Shown: in pieces, positions 1 through 4,910 of the stretch | How positions within the stretch are numbered: the stretch's first letter is position 1 | Layout: each line of letters opens with the position of its first letter | Source: an uncultured Ruminococcus sp. | Lineage (GTDB): Bacteria > Bacillota > Clostridia > Oscillospirales > Ruminococcaceae | NCBI GenBank assembly: GCA_900541495.1 | Contig: UQKC01000076.1 | Coordinates: 1 to 9,412, forward strand | Reading direction: 5' to 3' | Length of the DNA stretch: 9,412 bases | Made by a program: the position numbers and the translations under genes | The notes under the pieces: generated by a model | Database searches by the model: none | Seen by the model: the letters and a program-made list of their open reading frames with translations, nothing else | What the model was told of the DNA's origin: nothing

Positions 1-52
1 GACGAAAAATCTGACTGCGCATCTGAGGCACTATGGTTTTTAGAGGTGACCT
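1..52. mobile_element. Possible end of a small inserted element in the toxin gene
   Basis: Similarity to YafQ-type toxins holds up to residue 49 of the minus-strand gene and then stops. On the minus strand the break falls just after the triplet TTA (positions 55-53), the same triplet that is duplicated around the clear inverted-repeat element at 2551-2711. The sequence beyond begins AGGTCACCTCTAAAAACC and stays open in the same frame, but the encoded residues no longer resemble the family. Only one end is inside the window, so no second terminal repeat or target duplication can be seen. Ordinary divergence of the toxin C-terminus is the alternative. Confidence 0.3.
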
Positions 53-200
53 TAAGTGAATAATCGCGATATTGGGTTGGTAATGGTTCTTCGCGACAAA
101 GAATTGTTACAACTGTTTCAAGTTCTGATGGTTTTAACCCTCTTTTCAGAGCGGCTTTGTAATCGCGCTTGAATTTACCTGTAAACTCGGGTTTAAGCAT
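1..200 (-). CDS. YafQ/RelE-family toxin, partial and probably disrupted
   Basis: This is the second gene of a toxin-antitoxin pair, open to the left edge (66 codons visible). The start is ATG at 200-198, preceded by GGAGG (207-211) at 6 nt spacing inside the antitoxin gene; the two genes overlap by 8 bp. Residues 1-49 fit the YafQ branch of the RelE/ParE ribosome-dependent mRNA interferases: an N-terminal strand, a basic helix around DYKAALKRG (13-21), a second helix, then PLPTQYRDYSL (39-49), which matches the family's LP..Y.DH.L segment. Active YafQ next has the G..Y.GYR..H..PDW region carrying catalytic His and Asp. Here residues 50-65 are KVTSKNHSASDAQSDF: the family glycines, arginine and histidine are absent, and the earlier His (His50 of E. 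coli YafQ) is Tyr47. The gene is therefore either truncated by a fused foreign sequence or catalytically dead. The family call is from remembered motifs. Confidence 0.72.
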   Translation of the reverse strand, partial: MLKPEFTGKFKRDYKAALKRGLKPSELETVVTILCREEPLPTQYRDYSLKVTSKNHSASDAQSDFS

Positions 201-402
201 TTAAAGCCTCCATAAGGTCTGCAACGCTGTCGAAAGGACCAACGATATCTTCATCATTGTATGCAGACTTCATCGCTTCTTTTGTTTCGTCATTAAAATC
301 TTCGCCAAGGTCATAATACTCGCCAAACATAGCTATAAAACCGCGAAGCTGTTCTTCCGAAAGGTGATTGAAAATGTTAAGTGCAAGTTCCTTTGTACTC
401 AT
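193..402 (-). CDS. Antitoxin of a type II toxin-antitoxin pair (RelB/DinJ-like C-terminus)
   Basis: A 69-residue acidic protein encoded immediately upstream of the toxin and overlapping it by 8 bp, the usual antitoxin-first order that couples translation. The start at 402 has AGGAGG (411-416) 8 nt upstream. Its C-terminal half, from about residue 36 (DFNDETKEAM, then FDSVADLMEAL), follows the RelB/DinJ pattern N.ET..AM followed by F.S...LM..L, the part that wraps and neutralises the toxin. The N-terminal half (STKELALNIFNHLSEEQL and on to about residue 35) does not look like the ribbon-helix-helix DNA-binding domain of classical RelB/DinJ. It is helical with a LSEEQLRGFI segment and resembles antitoxins common in gut Firmicutes. 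I infer that it binds the toxin; whether it represses its own promoter is unclear. With the toxin apparently damaged, this may be a leftover antitoxin that could still neutralise related toxins. Confidence 0.8.
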   Translation of the reverse strand: MSTKELALNIFNHLSEEQLRGFIAMFGEYYDLGEDFNDETKEAMKSAYNDEDIVGPFDSVADLMEALNA

Positions 403-440
403 AAAGCAAACCTCCTATCAAACATAAGCTTTCACTACAT

Positions 441-469
441 ATTATATCACCGAAACGCACAAAAGTCAA
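441..469 (-). promoter_or_regulatory. Sigma-A promoter of the toxin-antitoxin operon
   Basis: Read on the minus strand, TTGACT (469-464), a 17-bp spacer and TATAAT (446-441) form an almost perfect sigma-A promoter. The -10 is preceded by TGA, an extended -10 (TGnTATAAT). The expected start of transcription is near 434, about 30 nt before the antitoxin start codon. I see no convincing inverted-repeat operator over it. Confidence 0.85.
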
Positions 470-488
470 ACAAGTTGATATTTTGATA

Positions 489-528
489 GCAAATAAAACA
501 AAAAACCACTTATCAAAGATAAGTGGTT
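489..528 (-). terminator. Rho-independent terminator of tRNA-Leu
   Basis: A perfect 11-bp stem, AACCACTTATC / GATAAGTGGTT, with a 3-nt loop (504-528), is followed on the minus strand by TTTTTTGTTTTATTT. It starts 3 nt after the encoded CCA end of the tRNA and ends about 20 bp before the -35 box of the toxin-antitoxin promoter, insulating the two units. Confidence 0.92.
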
Positions 529-531
529 GAT

Positions 532-615
532 TGGTGCGGTAAATGGGACTTGAACCCATACGTCAAAGACACACGCCCCTCAAACGTGCCTGTCTGCCTA
601 TTCCAGCACTACCGC
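532..615 (-). tRNA. tRNA-Leu (anticodon GAG)
   Basis: An 84-nt class II tRNA with CCA encoded in the gene. The acceptor stem GCGGTAG pairs with TTACCGC, the discriminator is A, and CCA follows (534-532). The anticodon stem CACGT / GCGTG encloses the loop TTGAGGG, giving anticodon GAG, which reads CUC and CUU leucine codons. A long variable arm (GTC TTT GAC stem) is present, as expected for leucine tRNAs. The T arm is ATGGG TTCAAGT CCCAT. It is a single-gene unit with its own promoter and terminator. Confidence 0.96.
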
Positions 616-672
616 ATTTATTAAGTTGTTATCGTTTCGGAGTGTTTTGTTCTCTCCCTGACGACGATATTT

Positions 673-701
673 ATTATAGCACATAGCTATCTGTTTGTCA
701 A
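673..701 (-). promoter_or_regulatory. Consensus sigma-A promoter of tRNA-Leu
   Basis: On the minus strand TTGACA (701-696), a 17-bp spacer and TATAAT (678-673) match the sigma-A consensus exactly, with TGC before the -10 (extended -10). Transcription should start near 666, leaving a leader of about 50 nt to be removed from the tRNA precursor. This is the strongest promoter in the window. Confidence 0.9.
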
Positions 702-704
702 GCG

Positions 705-743
705 TTTTTTTCAAATTTTTTTGAGATTTTTTCAGCTTTTTTT
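705..743 (-). promoter_or_regulatory. Phased A-tracts (curved DNA / UP element) upstream of the tRNA-Leu promoter
   Basis: Four runs of T on the plus strand (A on the minus strand), each 6-7 bp, begin at 705, 716, 727 and 737, so they repeat every 10-11 bp, one helical turn. They sit directly upstream of the -35 box, at about -39 to -77 relative to the predicted start. Phased A-tracts bend DNA, and A-rich sequence here is where the RNA polymerase alpha-subunit binds as an UP element at strong stable-RNA promoters. The phasing is seen; the activating role is inferred. Confidence 0.6.
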
Positions 744-825
744 CGGAGAGTCGAAAAAAGACGTACCTACGATGGTTTCGAGTAATTCGGAATTAAAAAA
801 TTTTAAAAGACTTCGGAAAATTGGT

Positions 826-873
826 TTGGATTTTAAAAATAAAAGGTGCAAATCCACTTGGGAGTTGCACCTT
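826..873 (-). terminator. Terminator of rpsT
   Basis: A perfect 9-bp stem, AAGGTGCAA (843-851) and TTGCACCTT (865-873), encloses a 13-nt loop and is followed on the minus strand by TTTATTTTTAAAAT. It lies about 65 bp after the rpsT stop codon and is in the right orientation to end that transcript. The AT-rich stretch from here to the tRNA promoter (744-825) shows no gene. Confidence 0.75.
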
Positions 874-902
874 GATTTGTTTTAATAAGCATCTGCGAAA
901 TA

Positions 903-921
903 TAATAATTCCGAATTATTA
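903..921. repeat. AT-rich palindrome after rpsT
   Basis: AATAATTC C GAATTATT (904-920) is a perfect palindrome around one central base and extends by one further T/A pair. It is followed by ATTAATTCCGCATTAA up to the rpsT stop codon at 940. A related fragment, GTAATTCGGAATTA, occurs near 780-793. These resemble the ATTACGC units found right after the proS stop codon (5628-5660). Confidence 0.5.
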
Positions 922-937
922 ATTCCGCATTAAATTC

Positions 938-1201
938 TTATGCCTTAGCAGCGTTGAGCTTCTTAGCGAGCTGGGACTTCTTTCTTGCTGCACAGTTCTT
1001 GTGCATAAGGCCCTTAGCGCAAGCCTGGTCAACAGCCTTGATAGCAGCTCTTACAGCAGCCTCGGACTCAGGAGCCTTTACAGCTGTAGCAGCGTCAGCC
1101 TTCTTAAGAGTTGTCTTGAGAGCAGACTTAACAGCCTTGTTTCTCATTGTCTTTGTGTTGATAACCTTTACTCTCTTCTTAGCGGATTTAATATTTGGCA
1201 T
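938..1201 (-). CDS. rpsT: 30S ribosomal protein S20
   Basis: An 87-residue, very basic protein that binds the 5' and 3' minor domains of 16S rRNA in the small ribosomal subunit. It begins MPNIKSAKKRVKV, the hallmark S20 N-terminus, and ends in the lysine-rich helix HKNCAARKKSQLAKKLNAAKA. Length is normal for the family. An in-frame ATG 15 nt upstream (1216) would add five residues, but it overlaps the GGAGG Shine-Dalgarno (1210-1214) that sits 8 nt before the ATG at 1201, so 1201 is chosen. It is a single-gene unit divergent from gpr, the arrangement seen in many Clostridia, where rpsT lies back to back with the gpr-spoIIP sporulation genes. S20 represses its own translation in E. coli; the long leader here leaves room for similar control. 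Confidence 0.97.
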   Translation of the reverse strand: MPNIKSAKKRVKVINTKTMRNKAVKSALKTTLKKADAATAVKAPESEAAVRAAIKAVDQACAKGLMHKNCAARKKSQLAKKLNAAKA

Positions 1202-1403
1202 TTTGTTTTCCTCCAAAATCTCTGATAATTTAAATTTTTCTGCAAATAATATTGACAGCTTGCATATCGTTTATTCGGAACAAAGCGGTGACACGGTTCG
1301 CTTTTTGCTCCCGCGGGCGTAATGACTCACCCATTTTTACAAAGATAAACACGCGATATAGCAGTACGGCTGCCCTTATCGAATACATATCTGCACAAGC
1401 TTA
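1202..1403 (-). other. Long 5' leader of rpsT
   Basis: About 200 nt separate the predicted transcription start (near 1403) from the rpsT start codon. On the minus strand the leader can form GCAG-CCGTA-CTGC and a longer hairpin with stem AAAGCG / CGCTTT around an 11-nt loop, the latter extendable with mismatches. No known riboswitch or T-box signature was recognised. A leader this long before a ribosomal protein gene suggests autogenous control, but that is inference. Confidence 0.4.
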
Positions 1404-1409
1404 GATATT

Positions 1410-1438
1410 ATTTTATCATTATTTGTCCGATTTTTCAA
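1410..1438 (-). promoter_or_regulatory. Sigma-A promoter of rpsT
   Basis: On the minus strand TTGAAA (1438-1433), a 17-bp spacer and TAAAAT (1415-1410) match the sigma-A consensus at 4/6 and 5/6, with TGA before the -10 (extended -10). No better promoter is seen closer to the gene. Confidence 0.7.
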
Positions 1439-1495
1439 TAGGCAATTTAAAAAAACTTGTAGAAATATCACGGCTTGGTTTATGCAGATTATATA

Positions 1496-1656
1496 ATACT
1501 GATATCAAATCAACCTGTAGACAGATACGACAGCTATAATTCCACCACTCGGCGGCCAACTCACTTGTCAGGCATCAAGCCTGCCTGCGGCCGTTTTTCT
1601 TGATTGATGAAATTCTATCTGCCGTCCTTGTCTGCAGAACGATTTGATATCAGTAT
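1496..1656. repeat. 161-bp palindromic element upstream of gpr (MITE-like)
   Basis: The outer 16 bp, ATACTGATATCAAATC (1496-1511), recur as a perfect inverted copy at 1641-1656. The arms continue to pair imperfectly for about 30 bp more (1512-1541 against 1611-1640, roughly two bases in three). The centre holds a nested hairpin, CAGGC-ATCAA-GCCTG, inside CGGCC...GGCCG (1553-1593), followed on the plus strand by TTTTTCTT, so it resembles a terminator. A TA dinucleotide flanks CTGATATC on both sides, which fits TA-target elements but is also part of the palindrome. No reading frame inside looks real. It could be a non-autonomous mobile element or a structured leader of gpr. The remaining bases to 1684 carry only the gpr ribosome binding site. 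Confidence 0.6.
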
Positions 1657-1684
1657 AATTACTTTTGAAAAGGGGAAATATTGT

Positions 1685-2551
1685 ATGTCAGCACGAACTG
1701 ATCTTGCGGTGGAAATGATCGATGAGGACGCTCGTTCGCTCCCGAGGGGAATCGGCAGAAAGCTTCGCAAAAGCTCTGCCTGCAGCATAACCGAGATCGA
1801 GGTCACCTCCGAGCTTGCAGGCTTGAAGATAGGCAAATCCAAGGGCAGGTATATCACGGTAGAAACGGACAGGCTTTCCTATGCGCCGTCCGACTTCGAG
1901 GAGCAGGCACAGAACATCGCCGACGAGATAACCGCCCTGCTGAAAAGCCATAACTGCGGCACGGAGAACGGTCTTGTGGTCGGTCTTGGCAACTCGGACA
2001 TCACTCCCGACGCGCTCGGACCTATGGTGATATCGCAGATAATCGCAACGCGCCACCTCAAAGGCTCGCTGCCGAAGGATCACGAACTGGCTTCGCTGAA
2101 AGTTGTTTCCGCGCTCGCGCCGGGCGTTCTCGGTCAGACGGGAATCGAAGCCGCAGAGATAGTCGATTCGGTCTGCTCGGGGGTAAAGCCTGCGTTCGTT
2201 ATCGCGGTGGACGCACTCGCCTGCTCGGACGTATCGCGCCTCGGTACAACGATACAGATAACCGACACGGGCATCTCCCCCGGCTCGGGAGTGCAGAACC
2301 GCCGCAAGGAGCTGACCGAAACGACCCTCGCCATTCCCGTTATCGCGGTGGGCGTTCCGACCGTTGTCGATATGCACACTATTGTCGAAAATATCACGGG
2401 CAGCGCCCCGGACAAGCATCTGCCGAATATGATGGTAACTCCGCGTGATGTTGACAAGCTTATCGAACGCGCAGCTCGGCTCATAGCCTGCGCCGTGAAC
2501 AAGGCTCTCCAGCCGCAGCTCAGCTTCGCCGATATTTCGGCACTCTCTTAG
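1685..2551 (+). CDS. gpr: GPR germination endopeptidase (spore protease)
   Basis: Aspartic-type protease that degrades small acid-soluble proteins during spore germination, made as a zymogen in the forespore. Family landmarks in the 288-residue product: RTDLAVE at 4-10 (site of propeptide removal), LVVGLGNSDITPDALGPM at 97-114 with the TPDALGP Asp (D109), ALAPGVLGQTGIE at 143-155, FVIAVDALA at 171-179 with the second conserved Asp (D176), DTGISPGSGVQNRRKEL at 194-210, IPVIAVGVPTVVD at 217-229 and NLMVTP-like PNMMVTP at 247-253. An upstream in-frame ATG at 1604 lies within the palindromic element. ATG 1685 has AGGGGA (1671-1676) 8 nt upstream and gives the normal family N-terminus, so it is preferred. 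The propeptide would then be only about six residues. The protein lacks a segment of some 50 residues that B. subtilis Gpr has before the VTP motif. The stop codon straddles the edge of the next mobile element. Confidence 0.95.
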   Translation: MSARTDLAVEMIDEDARSLPRGIGRKLRKSSACSITEIEVTSELAGLKIGKSKGRYITVETDRLSYAPSDFEEQAQNIADEITALLKSHNCGTENGLVVGLGNSDITPDALGPMVISQIIATRHLKGSLPKDHELASLKVVSALAPGVLGQTGIEAAEIVDSVCSGVKPAFVIAVDALACSDVSRLGTTIQITDTGISPGSGVQNRRKELTETTLAIPVIAVGVPTVVDMHTIVENITGSAPDKHLPNMMVTPRDVDKLIERAARLIACAVNKALQPQLSFADISALS

Positions 2552-2711
2552 AACCTGTCTTCATAAGCATATGCACACGTCTTTTCGGCAAATTTTGCTG
2601 CATACTGCGTTAAAAATCCTTGCCGTGCGGCAGCACGCCTGCGGATTTTTGCCTTGTCTGCAACAAAATTATGCTCAAAAATCCGCATACATTTCTTATG
2701 AAGACAGGTTC
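2551..2711. mobile_element. 161-bp inverted-repeat element (MITE) between gpr and spoIIP
   Basis: Perfect 17-bp terminal inverted repeats GAACCTGTCTTCATAAG (2551-2567) and its complement (2695-2711) are flanked on both sides by TTA (2548-2550 and 2712-2714), as expected of a 3-bp target duplication. The arms remain similar far inwards: both carry an ATTTTG.TGCA block and AAAAATCC, and a central AAAAATCC...GGATTTTT hairpin closes the structure. There is no transposase frame, so it would need one supplied in trans; a TNA target suggests an IS5-type source, which is inference. Its first base completes the TAG stop codon of gpr. The long hairpin could also act as a terminator or RNA-stability element between gpr and spoIIP. 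Confidence 0.85.
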
Positions 2712-2737
2712 TTAATGAATTTTCCGCCGTTCCGCTT

Positions 2738-2767
2738 CATATAAATGTATAAGAAAAGAATATAAAA
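2738..2767 (+). promoter_or_regulatory. Possible sigma-E-type promoter of spoIIP
   Basis: CATATAA (2738-2744), a gap of about 14 bp, and AATATAAA (2759-2766) loosely resemble the sigma-E pattern (ATATT-like -35, CATA..AT-like -10). In Bacillus spoIIP is transcribed in the mother cell by sigma-E, and the element between gpr and spoIIP may block read-through, so a promoter is expected here. The match is weak. Confidence 0.3.
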
Positions 2768-2814
2768 ACTTTAAAGTTATGCAAAAGCAGAACACTTTGA
2801 AAGGAATGGTGAAA

Positions 2815-4002
2815 ATGTCAACAGCAAAACGTCCCAAGTTTCGATACGGGAAAAATTTTCTTGCGGCAGGAACAGCCTTTGCGCTCGCGCCGCTTATGAT
2901 ACTTTCACTGAGGGCGGCAGTCCCCAATGCCGAAAATGCTATGATAGCCGCCGCTGCCGCTTCCGCACGGCTCTCGGCAGGGAATGTTTTTGAAGCGGAA
3001 ATAAAGCCGTCCGAAGCCTTATCGGAAGCCGAGGACAAGCAGCCCGAAGCTTTGCCCGAAAAGCCTGCTTATTTAAATTTTGACGAAAGCGTTATGCTCT
3101 CGCGCGGTGAGCTTATCATTCCCTCGGGCGAAAATGAGGAGCTTGTCGTCCCCGAGGAACACGATGTCGGCGCAGAGCCTTACCCGAAAACGCTTGAATC
3201 CCGTGACGGTGTTATACAGGCGATGACCTACGGCTTTTACAGCGGCACGGACTATGTGAATCTTGACGGCGGCGGTCAGGTGCGCAACTGCTCCGATATC
3301 GACAGCGAAACGCTTCTTGATGAAAGCCGCAAGGGATATGACTTTACAGTGACGGCAGACGGAACTCCGCAGATCCTGATAATGCACACGCACGAAACCG
3401 AAAGCTACGAGCCCTACACCCGTGATTTTTACGACAGCTCATTCACGAGCCGAACTACGGACGATGAGAAAAATATGGCTGCGGTCGGTGACGCTATCGC
3501 GGCCGAGCTTGAAAAGAGCGGCATCGGAGTCATTCACGATGTCACAAAGCACGATTATCCGTCCTATAACGGCTCTTACGACCGCAGCCGGGTGACTGTT
3601 CAGTCGATACTTGAAGAAAATCCGACAATAAAAGTCGTCCTCGATATCCACCGTGACGCTATCGAGCGTGAGGACGGCACAAGAATTGCTCCGACCGCCG
3701 AGATCAACGGCAAAGATGCCGCTCAGGTGATGATAATAAGCTGCTGCGATGACGGCAGCGGCAGACTTCCGCATTATATGAGCAATTTCCGCTTCGCATC
3801 GGCTCTTCAGCAGCAGCTTGAATCTGATTTTGCCGGTCTGACGCGCCCCGTTCTGTTCGATGATAGGTTCTACAACCAAGACCTCACCGCAGGTTCGCTC
3901 CTTATCGAAGTCGGCGGTCACGCGAACAGCATTGACGAAGCCGTTTACAGCGGCAAGCTTATCGGAAAAAGTCTTTCAAACCTGTTTTTACATAATGAAT
4001 AA
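2815..4002 (+). CDS. spoIIP: Stage II sporulation protein P (engulfment cell-wall hydrolase)
   Basis: Membrane-anchored amidase/endopeptidase that works with SpoIID and SpoIIM to degrade septal peptidoglycan and drive the mother-cell membrane round the forespore. Of three in-frame ATGs (2779, 2806, 2815), the last has AAGGA (2801-2805) at 9 nt and is chosen, giving 395 residues. A short basic N-terminus precedes one transmembrane segment at about 15-36. Residues 37-130 form a low-complexity, Glu/Ala-rich linker. The catalytic SpoIIP domain (about 180-390) shows ILIMHTHETESYEPY at 187-201, VVLDIHRD at 274-281 and LIEVGGHANSIDEA at 363-376. The two His clusters and E365 are the expected zinc-binding and catalytic positions of the family. 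It follows gpr, the conserved clostridial order; the usual next gene, lepA, is not here. Confidence 0.95.
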   Translation: MSTAKRPKFRYGKNFLAAGTAFALAPLMILSLRAAVPNAENAMIAAAAASARLSAGNVFEAEIKPSEALSEAEDKQPEALPEKPAYLNFDESVMLSRGELIIPSGENEELVVPEEHDVGAEPYPKTLESRDGVIQAMTYGFYSGTDYVNLDGGGQVRNCSDIDSETLLDESRKGYDFTVTADGTPQILIMHTHETESYEPYTRDFYDSSFTSRTTDDEKNMAAVGDAIAAELEKSGIGVIHDVTKHDYPSYNGSYDRSRVTVQSILEENPTIKVVLDIHRDAIEREDGTRIAPTAEINGKDAAQVMIISCCDDGSGRLPHYMSNFRFASALQQQLESDFAGLTRPVLFDDRFYNQDLTAGSLLIEVGGHANSIDEAVYSGKLIGKSLSNLFLHNE

Positions 4003-4045
4003 TTGAATAAGGTCAATATCAATATAAAAAGAGAGCAGGTCGGGA

Positions 4046-4252
4046 ATGTTTTTTGAACTCCAAAAGAAAATAAAAATAAGCAGGACAGCCGCAGTTTTGT
4101 ACTGCATCGTCTTGCTTATAGGATTTTTATATGGTCTGTCAACGGTTTATGTCAACTGCTTCAACAGTATGAACGCCGAGCAGATCACCGCTTTCGGCGC
4201 TGTCGAAAAAGCAGCCGAGAGCTTTATTCTGTGGTTTGAGAACCTATTGTGA
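4046..4252 (+). CDS. Small single-span membrane protein downstream of spoIIP
   Basis: A 68-residue protein I do not recognise. A basic N-terminus (FELQKKIKISRT) is followed by a hydrophobic segment at about 14-37 (AAVLYCIVLLIGFLYGLSTVYVNC) and a C-terminal amphipathic stretch ending SFILWFENLL. By the positive-inside rule the N-terminus should be cytoplasmic. It starts 43 nt after the spoIIP stop with no terminator between, so it is probably co-transcribed with spoIIP and could be a sporulation membrane protein; that is inference from position only. The ribosome binding site is modest (AGG with about 6 nt spacing). Its last 29 bp overlap the 3' end of the convergent lipoprotein gene. Confidence 0.65.
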   Translation: MFFELQKKIKISRTAAVLYCIVLLIGFLYGLSTVYVNCFNSMNAEQITAFGAVEKAAESFILWFENLL

Positions 4253-4901
4253 TAGGGTTGTCGACAGAGGTTATGCCGTTGACGTTTTCGAGCGTTATCT
4301 CATAAGCATAGCTGCCGTCGCCGCCCGAATTCGTCTGGCGGAAATAGACGAAGTTTCCCTCGCCGTCAAAAGCGTAGGAGGTCGCAAATGCGTCCATATT
4401 CGTCTTCATATCCTTGTTAAGGCGCTCGGTGTCATAATGATAGATATAGACATTGTTTCCGCTGTCGTCCGTTGTTTCCTCCGCGGAAGCAACATAGCCG
4501 TTGATGTAGAAGAAAAGCTGCCCCGTGGAATATGGGTGCGGCTTTTTCTTCGTGTAGGAAACATAGTCGTCTGCGTCCGATGAAACAGCCGAACCAACGC
4601 CGTCACGCTCGCGGAAAAGCTCCCTGCCGTTGCTGTACTCAGCATAGTAGCCGTTCGTGTCGTAACCCTCGCAGTAATAGGTCTGCGAATTGTCCGAGTT
4701 ATACATAAAGGTAAAGGTCTGCTCAATCTCGTTCGATGTGAGGTTCGTGATGATATAAGTTGCGCTTTCGTAGTTCTGAGCAGCCGAACGCAAGGCTTCT
4801 ACCTTGTCACAGCCGACAAGCTCCTGCTTTCCGCAGGCGGTCAGCGCCAAAGCCGTGAGGACAAGCGAAAGCATAAGGATAAATCTTTTGGAAATTTTCA
4901 T
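4224..4901 (-). CDS. Putative lipoprotein of unknown function
   Basis: A 225-residue secreted lipoprotein. The signal peptide has a basic start (MKISKRF), a hydrophobic core and the lipobox LTAC at 20-23, so the mature protein should begin at Cys23 and be anchored to the outer face of the membrane. The rest is rich in Tyr, Asn, Asp, Ser and Thr, with repeated beta-like stretches (YIITNLTSNEIEQTFTFMY, YAFDGEGNFVYFRQT), similar in style to Gram-positive lipoproteins with LolA/LppX-like folds that sense or carry lipids. I make no family assignment. The start has GAGGAG (4907-4912) 5 nt upstream, which overlaps the stop codon of the preceding gene; the two genes are 9 bp apart and surely co-transcribed. 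The end overlaps the plus-strand small membrane gene by 29 bp. Confidence 0.88.
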   Translation of the reverse strand: MKISKRFILMLSLVLTALALTACGKQELVGCDKVEALRSAAQNYESATYIITNLTSNEIEQTFTFMYNSDNSQTYYCEGYDTNGYYAEYSNGRELFRERDGVGSAVSSDADDYVSYTKKKPHPYSTGQLFFYINGYVASAEETTDDSGNNVYIYHYDTERLNKDMKTNMDAFATSYAFDGEGNFVYFRQTNSGGDGSYAYEITLENVNGITSVDNPITIGSQTTE

Positions 4902-4910
4902 AGCAGCTCC

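Noticed and set aside
954..1322. Hydrophobic plus-strand frame opposite rpsT
   Set aside because: It is antisense to S20, whose Ala/Lys codons read as hydrophobic residues on the other strand.
1230..1334. 34-codon open frame in the rpsT leader (minus strand), possible leader peptide
   Set aside because: There is no Shine-Dalgarno sequence before its ATG, no run of regulatory codons, and it ends about 30 nt before rpsT without a recognisable attenuator.
1604..1684. 27-codon upstream extension of gpr from ATG 1604
   Set aside because: It lies in the palindromic element, has no ribosome binding site, and gives an N-terminus unlike GPR; ATG 1685 has a good site.
1688..2419. 243-codon minus-strand frame opposite gpr
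   Set aside because: It is antisense to a clearly conserved gene, Arg/Asp-rich as expected of a shadow frame, and has no ribosome binding site.
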